64,000 bases of DNA from assembly GCF_005869845.1 (NCBI RefSeq), contig NZ_VAWF01000001.1:1736001-1800000 (forward strand). The letters run 5' to 3'. A program made the position numbers and the translations under genes. The notes below the pieces were generated by a model. It made no database searches and had not been told where the DNA came from. It was given only the letters and a program-made list of their open reading frames with translations. The stretch comes from Fodinibius saliphilus (lineage in GTDB: Bacteria; Bacteroidota; Rhodothermia; Balneolales; Balneolaceae). Shown one piece after another: positions 57,838 through 64,000 of this stretch (positions within the stretch are counted from its first letter, which is position 1; each line of letters begins with the position of its first letter).

Positions 57838-58019
57838 ATCACAAACACTCTTTATGTTAACTCTTTAACTCTCAATAATATGTTTAGAACTATTCGTTCA
57901 GGGCAAATGTAGCAATCTAATAGGAATTCTCTAACTAAAAACGAATTATAAGTTTAAAGTTTGTATTTTTCCGGAGAAGAACTTGTTTACATTGATTTTT
58001 AAAGATTCATAAATTTAAT

Positions 58020-58958
58020 ATGACACTTACACAACTCTCATATATTGTAGCTGTTGACCGGTATCGCCATTTCGCTACAGCTGCTGAAAAGTCATACGTT
58101 ACACAACCAACGCTAAGTATGCAGATCCACAAGCTGGAAGATGAGCTTGATATTACTATTTTTGACCGATCTAAGTCGCCAGTGATACCAACTGAAATTG
58201 GCGAAAAAATTATTGCGGAAGCTAAAAAGATGCTGAAACAGGAAAAACATATTGAAGATCTGGCATCGCTGCGTGATGAAGAACTTCGCGGTACCTTTCG
58301 TATTGGCATAATTCCCACAATAGCACCATACTTGCTACCACTTTTTCTACGTAACTTCCGAGAGAAGTATCCAGATGTGCGTCTCATTTTTGAAGAAGTT
58401 ATAACAGATGATGTTTTAGATCTGTTGGATCAAGACCACCTAGATATTGGAGTTATTGCCACACCAGCCGATCGTGGTAATATTTTTGAAGAGGATCTCT
58501 ATTATGAACCGTTCCTGGGATATGTTTCTGAAGACCATCCACTGGCCAAAAAAGAAGAAATATCTGTTGATGATTTAACAGGTAGTGACCTTTGGCTACT
58601 AAATGAAGGACATTGCTTTCGGGACCAAACCGTCCAACTGTGCAAAAAATTCCGTAAAAACCAACTTGACGAACAGCGTATTGAATTTGAAAGCGGGAAT
58701 CTGGCTACCTTAAAACAGCTTGTTGAACAAAACTTTGGTATGACACTCCTCCCATACCTTGCCAAAAATCAAATTGATGCACAATGTGCCAAAGCACACC
58801 TACGTCATTTTAGTGATCCGGTACCCCGTCGTAAAGTTCGAGTTGTTTACAGCCGAGAATATCTTAAGACGAATGTGATCCAGGCATTCAAAAAAGAAGT
58901 CATGAATGTTATCCCACAAGAGTTAACACAGCCTGATGAGGGATTGCTTGTTGAGTAA
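58020..58958 (+). CDS. oxyR: LysR-family peroxide regulator OxyR
   Basis: 312 residues: an N-terminal winged helix (about 1-60, MTLTQLSYIVAVDRYRHFAT) and a periplasmic-binding-like sensor domain. The redox cysteines sit at Cys199 and Cys208 (GHCFRDQTVQLC), exactly the E. coli OxyR positions, so it should form the peroxide-induced disulfide. It would activate catalase, peroxiredoxin and related genes, none of which is next to it. It is followed by the TerC gene after an 88-base gap. Confidence 0.93.
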   Translation: MTLTQLSYIVAVDRYRHFATAAEKSYVTQPTLSMQIHKLEDELDITIFDRSKSPVIPTEIGEKIIAEAKKMLKQEKHIEDLASLRDEELRGTFRIGIIPTIAPYLLPLFLRNFREKYPDVRLIFEEVITDDVLDLLDQDHLDIGVIATPADRGNIFEEDLYYEPFLGYVSEDHPLAKKEEISVDDLTGSDLWLLNEGHCFRDQTVQLCKKFRKNQLDEQRIEFESGNLATLKQLVEQNFGMTLLPYLAKNQIDAQCAKAHLRHFSDPVPRRKVRVVYSREYLKTNVIQAFKKEVMNVIPQELTQPDEGLLVE

Positions 58959-59002
58959 GGAATATGCAAAAAGCTTACTTAGTAATTTTGCAACAGGTTC
59001 GA

Positions 59003-59010
59003 TACCTTTG
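59003..59010 (+). promoter_or_regulatory. Candidate -7 promoter box of the TerC gene
   Basis: TACCTTTG matches TAnnTTTG exactly, 36 bases before the TTG start. A second match, TAATTTTG at 58983-58990, lies just upstream. No good -33 element at standard spacing is seen. Confidence 0.3.
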
Positions 59011-59046
59011 AGGCTTATTTTGAATTGCCAAACACCCGCATAACCT

Positions 59047-59997
59047 TTGGATCATTCTATATTACTCTGGACGGTCTTCAATATTTTCATCATTGCGATG
59101 CTAATTATTGACCTAACCGTCTTCCACGACAAAGATGACAAAGAAACAATCCGCCAAGCCCTCATCTGGACCGGCGTTTGGATTACATTAGCCCTAATTT
59201 TTGGTATTGGCGTCTACTACTATATGGGTACCCAAACAGCTCTGGATTACTATACGGGTTATTTAATTGAAAAATCGCTTAGTGTTGATAATATCTTCGT
59301 CTTCTTGTTGGTATTCTCTTACTTCAAAGTACCTGCCGAATACCAGCACAAAGTTCTTTTCTGGGGAATTTTTGGAGCTCTTATCATGCGATTTCTCTTT
59401 ATATTTACGGGTGTTGCCCTTCTCGAACGTTTTCACTGGATCATCTATGTATTCGGAGGGTTCCTTGTCTTTACTGGCATAAAACTTGCTTTTGAAAAAG
59501 ATAAGGAAGTCCATCCGGAACGGAATCCAATCTTGAAGCTTGTCCGCAAGATATTTCCCACGACAAAGAACTATCATGGATCGGCCTTTTTCATACGAAA
59601 AATGGGTAAACTAATTGCCACCCCTCTTTTTGTGGTGGTCGTAGTTATTGAAACAACCGATGTTGTGTTTGCTCTTGATTCTATTCCGGCAATTCTTGCA
59701 ATTACCCGTGATGAATTCATCATATATAGCTCAAATGCTTTTGCAATTTTGGGGTTGCGAGCTCTTTATTTCGCCTTGGCCGGTATTATGAGACTCTTCC
59801 ATTACTTACATTACGGACTCTCAATTATATTAGTCTTTGTGGGTATTAAAATGCTGATTACTGATTTTTATCATATACCTACACCTTTTGCACTCGCATT
59901 TATTGCTCTTGCTCTCACCATTTCTGTTATTGCTTCTATTATGTATCCGCAAAACGAAGCTCCAATTGCCGAAGAAGATATGCCTGATGAAGAATAA
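59047..59997 (+). CDS. TerC/Alx-family integral membrane protein
   Basis: 316 residues with about nine membrane segments. The TerC hallmarks are ALIWTGVWITLALIFGIG, GYLIEKSLSVDNIFVFLL (with the conserved Glu, Ser and Asp), ETTDVVFALDSIPAILAIT and a cytosolic loop of about 35 residues in the middle. TerC/Alx proteins act in metal (notably manganese) export and metallation of secreted proteins. It starts at TTG 59047, because the codon two before it is a stop and no ATG precedes the first helix. oxyR lies upstream, which fits manganese and oxidative-stress links, but this is inference. Confidence 0.9.
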   Translation: MDHSILLWTVFNIFIIAMLIIDLTVFHDKDDKETIRQALIWTGVWITLALIFGIGVYYYMGTQTALDYYTGYLIEKSLSVDNIFVFLLVFSYFKVPAEYQHKVLFWGIFGALIMRFLFIFTGVALLERFHWIIYVFGGFLVFTGIKLAFEKDKEVHPERNPILKLVRKIFPTTKNYHGSAFFIRKMGKLIATPLFVVVVVIETTDVVFALDSIPAILAITRDEFIIYSSNAFAILGLRALYFALAGIMRLFHYLHYGLSIILVFVGIKMLITDFYHIPTPFALAFIALALTISVIASIMYPQNEAPIAEEDMPDEE

Positions 59998-60006
59998 TTT
60001 ATTCTC

Positions 60007-60444
60007 ATGAATTTAGAAGCTTTCTCCATAAAATGGTTTGCCCTTTATTATGTTGTATTAGGAATATCTCTTATCGGAAGTGGCAGCTATCTCATCCTAA
60101 AAAAACAACAGTTAAGCCAATTTCTGCAAAAGGCCGCAGACCAAGAAAGGCCACCCCCTATATTCATTAGAGTCATTAAGTATTTTCTGCTATTTACGCT
60201 GCCCGGCTTATTCCTTTCTTTTACTCCCTTTTCATTAATTGAACTTCTGTTCACTATTTGGAGTTTACTAGTAGTCTATATAGCAGGAATCCAATTGGTC
60301 CGCTGGAAACAAAATCGCCTTTTGATAAAAGCTAATTCTGAAGACTTACCGATGCTAATTTCAAGATGCGGTGCCATAATGGTGGCAGTGGGCTTTGCAA
60401 TATTCCTGCTTGCATACTTAGTAATTAACCGAACTCCTATTTAA
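60007..60444 (+). CDS. Small membrane protein of unknown function
   Basis: A 145-residue protein with four hydrophobic segments (about 8-28, 55-75, 78-98 and 118-140), including ALYYVVLGISLIGSGSYLI and AIMVAVGFAIFLLAYLVI. It is not recognised. It lies 9 bases after the TerC gene and is translationally coupled to the exonuclease gene by a shared base (TAATG). Whether it belongs functionally to the exonuclease-ligase module or only shares its transcript is unknown. Confidence 0.65.
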   Translation: MNLEAFSIKWFALYYVVLGISLIGSGSYLILKKQQLSQFLQKAADQERPPPIFIRVIKYFLLFTLPGLFLSFTPFSLIELLFTIWSLLVVYIAGIQLVRWKQNRLLIKANSEDLPMLISRCGAIMVAVGFAIFLLAYLVINRTPI

Positions 60445-61409
60445 TGAATATCACAAAAGCGGAATATCACGGTATTCTGCTTCCTAATTTGAATATTGGC
60501 TTTGATTATAGCGGTACTGAGACCCAACATACATTTATTTCTCATGCCCATGCCGATCATATGCCTCGTAACCGTAACAGCAACGTATACTGCACAAAAA
60601 ACACCTTGAAGCTTATGCAACGCCGAGGGTTCAAGGGTGAGGCAACAGTACTCGATTTTAATGAACCTTTTGATACAGATCGTGCCCGTATCACGCTCTT
60701 TCCGGCGGGTCATATTTTGGGTTCAGCTATGGTTTATGTCGAAAGTGAGGAGGGGACAGTACTATACACTGGGGATTATAGAACACCGCCCTCTCCCGCC
60801 AGCGAAGGTTTTGTCATGCCCAGGAAAGTTGATCACCTCATCACAGAGGCCACGTTTAGCCTGCCCATTTATCGCTGGGATTCTCATCAAGAGCTGGGCA
60901 ACAAAATTCGAACATTTGCAGCCGAAACGCTTGCCGATAATCATACCCCCGTTTTTTTGGCTTATAACCTAGGCAAAGCACAAGAAGTAATGCATTTCCT
61001 GTCTCCATTGAATCATCCTGTACAAATTCATGGTGCAGGCTATAAAATGTGTGCAGTATATGAAGAAGCTGGCATTGATCTGGGCAGGTACTCTACCTAC
61101 AATCGCGAGAGCTGCGAAGGCAATATCTTAATCACTACTAATTCAGCTCTCAACAACGGTTTTGCTTCAAATGTTCGAAAAAAACGTATTGCCTATTGCT
61201 CAGGTTGGGCTAGCCGTGAGGCCACGAGGTCCCAACTTACTGTCCATAAACTAATTCCCCTTTCTGACCATCTTGACTTTTTTGAACTTATACAACTATG
61301 TGAGGAACTAAGGCCTAAAAAAGTTCATATCACTCATACTCCTAACGCTGATGTTGTTCGCCATTACTTAAAACAGCGAGATATTAATTCTCGTTTTTTA
61401 GACCTCTAA
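60444..61409 (+). CDS. Ligase-associated beta-lactamase-fold exonuclease
   Basis: A 321-residue metallo-beta-lactamase protein of the MBL/beta-CASP kind, commonly called ligase-associated DNA exonuclease or mRNA 3'-end-processing-factor-like. The metal motif HAHADH sits at residues 34-39, followed by LFPAGHILGSAMVY and the beta-CASP-like SGWASREATRSQ and SDHLDFFELIQL. It probably processes DNA ends before ligation. The ATP-dependent ligase follows 48 bases downstream. In other genomes the module also holds a DEXH helicase and a phosphoesterase, which are not seen here. Confidence 0.88.
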   Translation: MNITKAEYHGILLPNLNIGFDYSGTETQHTFISHAHADHMPRNRNSNVYCTKNTLKLMQRRGFKGEATVLDFNEPFDTDRARITLFPAGHILGSAMVYVESEEGTVLYTGDYRTPPSPASEGFVMPRKVDHLITEATFSLPIYRWDSHQELGNKIRTFAAETLADNHTPVFLAYNLGKAQEVMHFLSPLNHPVQIHGAGYKMCAVYEEAGIDLGRYSTYNRESCEGNILITTNSALNNGFASNVRKKRIAYCSGWASREATRSQLTVHKLIPLSDHLDFFELIQLCEELRPKKVHITHTPNADVVRHYLKQRDINSRFLDL

Positions 61410-61457
61410 AAAAAAGAGATTAATACTAGTAGCTGTTTTCTATTAACAACTTTATCT

Positions 61458-63170
61458 ATGACTCATAACGCATTCCAAAAATTAGCTAAGACAGTACAAG
61501 AGATTAACGAGACTCGGAGTACGAATACAAAAATTGCTATCTGTGCGGATTACTTTCAATCAATTAAACAAGATGAGGATTTAAATCGGGCTGCCCAATT
61601 TCTGGGTGAAGGTGCTTTTTCTGACTTGTCGGGCTTACGTGCTTCTGTTGGCAGCCGAACCTATTCAACCTGTGCAGCTAACTTCTGTGAAATTGATTAC
61701 GAAAAAGTATTTAAACCCTGTAAAACTGCTCTGGGAAGTGCCTCTGAAGCGATAGAAAAACTTATGCGCAATATTGAGGTAGCCAGAGCTAAAAGAACTC
61801 CTACTCAGTTATCACTAAAACAGGTAGAAAAACGATACCAAGAACTTGCAGAGCTCTCTTCGCGTGCAGACAAACAAAAAGTTCTGCGCAATAGCTGGAA
61901 GAAAATGACCCCATTGGAAATAAAATACTTTATCCGAATAATGAGCAGAGGCTCACTCCGCATCGGATTTGAAACCAAGAGTGTAGTTTCGGCTTTGGCA
62001 ACTGCCTTTGATAAAAAATTGGAAAATGTGCGCTATGCCCACATGATTACCGGAAGTATTGGAAAAACAGCTGTACTCTGTAAAAACGATAGTTTAGACC
62101 AAGCAACTTTTAAGCTGTTCCATCCTTTGTCATTTATGTTAGCTTCTCCTATCGAAAGCCGGAGTATCGATAACTTGCAACCCTACTTCGCAGAAGAAAA
62201 GTTTGACGGCATGCGTGCCCAAGCACATATAAATGATCAACAAGTTGAGCTATATTCCCGCGACCTTAATGATATTACCCATTCATTTCCCGAAATTGTT
62301 GACTTCTTTGCACAACGCAAACTACCCGGCACCGTACTGGATGGCGAAATCTGCGTATTTAAAGATGACGAAATTCTCCCCTTCCAACTGCTCCAGAAAC
62401 GCATGGGGCGAAAAAAACCGACCCAAGAATTCATTGACCAATTTCCTGTACTATTTATCTCTTATGACTTACTCTTTAAAGAAGGTCAGCCACTTTTTGA
62501 CAATTCATTTAACCAGCGAAGAGCAAAACTGGAATCGTTAGCAGATACACACACTCTACCTATTACCAACCAGTTCAAAGTTAACAACCATGAACATCTG
62601 GAAAAGCTATTTAACAGGGCCCTCGCTCACGGTAATGAAGGATTAATGCTAAAGAAAAAAGAAAGCTCATATGAATACGGACAACGACGAAAGTCGTGGT
62701 TAAAAGTTAAAAAACCTGCTGGTACTCTCGATACCATACTGATGTATGCCCATGCCGGCAGCGGCAAACGTGGTGGCTACTATTCTGATTTCACCCTAGG
62801 TATTCGGGTAGCAGAAGATGAGCGATATGAAGAGGAGTTCATCCCAATTGGAAAAGCGTATGGGGGCTATACAGATAAAGAAATGAAGCGACTGAATAAA
62901 AAAATTAAAGATTTAACAGTTGAAAAGTATGGACCTACCCTAGGTCTGATTCCCAAAATCGTAGTAGAGCTAGAATTTGATGACATCCAGATAAATAAAC
63001 GTACCAAAGCTAATTATACACTTCGGCTCCCGCGTTTTAAAGCTATACGCTGGGACCTCGCCCCCTCAGATACGGATACCCTTAAAGATGTAGAACGAAT
63101 GTATCAGAAAAAGATTGATCAAGACCGATTGAAGCAAAACGAAAACCCCTCATTCACATTCGAACAATGA
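61458..63170 (+). CDS. ATP-dependent DNA ligase
   Basis: A 570-residue archaeal-type ATP-dependent ligase. The N-terminal DNA-binding helical domain (about 1-220) precedes a nucleotidyltransferase domain with adenylated Lys248 (EEKFDGMRAQ), VLDGEICVF (motif III), GNEGLMLKKKE (motif IV) and WLKVKK (motif V), and an OB fold with the terminal motif RLPRFKAIRWDLAPS (VI). Its likely job is DNA repair with the preceding exonuclease, as the main replicative ligase should be NAD-dependent LigA. The TGA stop lies inside the 3' arm of its own terminator. Confidence 0.95.
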   Translation: MTHNAFQKLAKTVQEINETRSTNTKIAICADYFQSIKQDEDLNRAAQFLGEGAFSDLSGLRASVGSRTYSTCAANFCEIDYEKVFKPCKTALGSASEAIEKLMRNIEVARAKRTPTQLSLKQVEKRYQELAELSSRADKQKVLRNSWKKMTPLEIKYFIRIMSRGSLRIGFETKSVVSALATAFDKKLENVRYAHMITGSIGKTAVLCKNDSLDQATFKLFHPLSFMLASPIESRSIDNLQPYFAEEKFDGMRAQAHINDQQVELYSRDLNDITHSFPEIVDFFAQRKLPGTVLDGEICVFKDDEILPFQLLQKRMGRKKPTQEFIDQFPVLFISYDLLFKEGQPLFDNSFNQRRAKLESLADTHTLPITNQFKVNNHEHLEKLFNRALAHGNEGLMLKKKESSYEYGQRRKSWLKVKKPAGTLDTILMYAHAGSGKRGGYYSDFTLGIRVAEDERYEEEFIPIGKAYGGYTDKEMKRLNKKIKDLTVEKYGPTLGLIPKIVVELEFDDIQINKRTKANYTLRLPRFKAIRWDLAPSDTDTLKDVERMYQKKIDQDRLKQNENPSFTFEQ

Positions 63171-63177
63171 GGGGTTT
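63143..63177 (+). terminator. Terminator overlapping the ligase stop codon
   Basis: AAACCCCTCATT (63143-63154) pairs with AATGAGGGGTTT (63166-63177), a perfect 12-base stem, followed by GTTGTG. The ligase stop codon TGA (63168-63170) is inside the right arm. Confidence 0.85.
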
Positions 63178-63191
63178 GTTGTGTAAACACC

Positions 63192-63686
63192 TCAACCTTG
63201 AACCGTTAATTTACTTTCTATATTCTTTAAAATTGGCTGAATATGTTTTTGAGCAGTCTTTTTCTTGACGTCAAAGGTTCGCCACTGTGACATCTTAACC
63301 TGCTTTATTAATTGAATTGATACTTTAGAACCTGAATCAACTTCGATAACCCGTACACTTAACTTATAACGTTCGTCACTATCAGATCCCATAGTACGCC
63401 CGCCACTTACAGAAGCTGAACTGCCTGCTTGCCTCCAATCAGTTTTTATGGTACCTGCCTTCTTATTAGAAGAAGTGATTTCCCAACCGTCCTGTATAAG
63501 CATTTTTGACTTATAGTTTTTCACCTCCTCTTTGACTACATCAAAAGCCTGTTCTGGTGATTCTTGATAAGTTTGGAAAGTAAGTCCTTTTTGCTGGTTA
63601 TCAGGCAATTGATAAACAGACCCACTGCCTGCGCAGCTAACCATTAAAAATACAGCGATCAATAAATTTATAATGATTGATTTCAT
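63192..63686 (-). CDS. Small lipoprotein of unknown function
   Basis: A 164-residue protein with a lipoprotein signal ending at Cys18 (AVFLMVSC), then a beta-rich domain with TSSNKKAGTIKTDWRQAG and alternating Val/Lys strands. It resembles the NlpC/BamC-like or YbjP-type outer-membrane lipoprotein folds but is not recognised. It is convergent with the ligase gene. Its 107-base upstream gap is shared with the divergent partial gene at 63794. Confidence 0.7.
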   Translation of the reverse strand: MKSIIINLLIAVFLMVSCAGSGSVYQLPDNQQKGLTFQTYQESPEQAFDVVKEEVKNYKSKMLIQDGWEITSSNKKAGTIKTDWRQAGSSASVSGGRTMGSDSDERYKLSVRVIEVDSGSKVSIQLIKQVKMSQWRTFDVKKKTAQKHIQPILKNIESKLTVQG

Positions 63687-63793
63687 ATGTACCCCTTATT
63701 TTTCTCTCGATAATTAATTCTCTTTTAATAATGGCATAATTTTATACATTATCAAAAGTATGTAGTTTTTTTAAACAATAACCTTTTCCTAAC

Positions 63794-64000
63794 ATGAGTA
63801 GTTGGACTCTCAAATCAATACCACCCCACGACTGGTTTTTATGCCTCGATATCGATCAATATTTTGATCACGAACATGATCCCGAAAAGACTTTTGAAGA
63901 GGGATTCACCCGCCCCATTCCTATTGGAGATCGTGACACTATAATTACCTCTTTTTTTAATGGTGACCCAGAAAATCCAGAGTTTCATTTTGAGAGCCCC
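63794..64000 (+). CDS. Truncated unknown protein at the right edge
   Basis: An open frame of 69 codons runs from ATG 63794 to the end of the window without a stop. It begins MSSWTLKSIPPHDWFLCLDI and is acidic, with DHEHDPEKTFEEGF. No motif is recognised, and the helicase usually linked to ligase modules starts differently as far as I can tell. The rest lies outside the window. Confidence 0.6.
   Translation, partial: MSSWTLKSIPPHDWFLCLDIDQYFDHEHDPEKTFEEGFTRPIPIGDRDTIITSFFNGDPENPEFHFESP

Overview
The window is an ordinary, densely coded chromosomal segment of about 40% G+C from a Gram-negative bacterium of the Bacteroidota/Balneolota/Rhodothermota side of the tree. A marine or saline Balneolaceae-like organism is my best guess. 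The evidence is indirect: BamA with three OmpH/Skp-like genes, several lipoproteins, a DUF1343/NamZ enzyme, promoter candidates with a TAnnTTTG -7 box, scarce Shine-Dalgarno signals and frequent GTG/TTG starts. I see no rRNA, tRNA, CRISPR array, insertion sequence, prophage or recognisable defence island, and I did not find an obvious new multi-gene system.

Layout. 1-5.5 kb: truncated pyrimidine-nucleoside phosphorylase, pdxB, tatD, a GlcNAc-kinase-like gene, and a tryptophan 2,3-dioxygenase/kynureninase-like pair. 5.5-10.8 kb: recA behind a promoter region rich in dyad symmetry, then recX, an AI-2E family transporter, purN and purH. 10.9-16.5 kb: the rod-shape cluster mreB-mreC-mreD-PBP2-rodA. 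16.5-18.3 kb: rnhB and a VWA-domain gene. 18.3-28.5 kb: a minus-strand envelope block read as mltD, ctp protease, PHP phosphoesterase, ribH, uppS, bamA and three skp-like genes. 28.6-36 kb: nadE, a lipoprotein amidohydrolase, a NUDIX gene, pyrG, a glycerophosphodiesterase and two small membrane proteins. 36-39.1 kb: an RlmB-type methyltransferase, namZ, two decayed gene remnants and ndk. 39.2-45 kb: an adenylate-cyclase-like multidomain protein, mgsA, a thioredoxin-fold YyaL-type protein and a metallophosphoesterase. 45-51.5 kb: sigma/anti-sigma pair, a DUF4412-like protein, mnmA, an HNH nuclease, glutamate dehydrogenase and an RsbW-like kinase. 51.6-57.8 kb: trxA, dnaE, yjbQ, a hydrolase, thpR and acyP. 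58-64 kb: oxyR, a TerC protein, a membrane protein coupled to a beta-lactamase-fold exonuclease, an ATP-dependent DNA ligase, a lipoprotein and a truncated unknown gene.

Most genes are housekeeping. The items most worth a second look are the palindromes in the recA promoter, the twin inverted repeats between the HNH nuclease and glutamate dehydrogenase genes, the SRPBCC-DUF5939-cyclase protein, the tripled skp genes, the exonuclease-ligase module led by a membrane protein, and a roughly 105-codon pseudogene broken by three single-base indels at 38304-38620.
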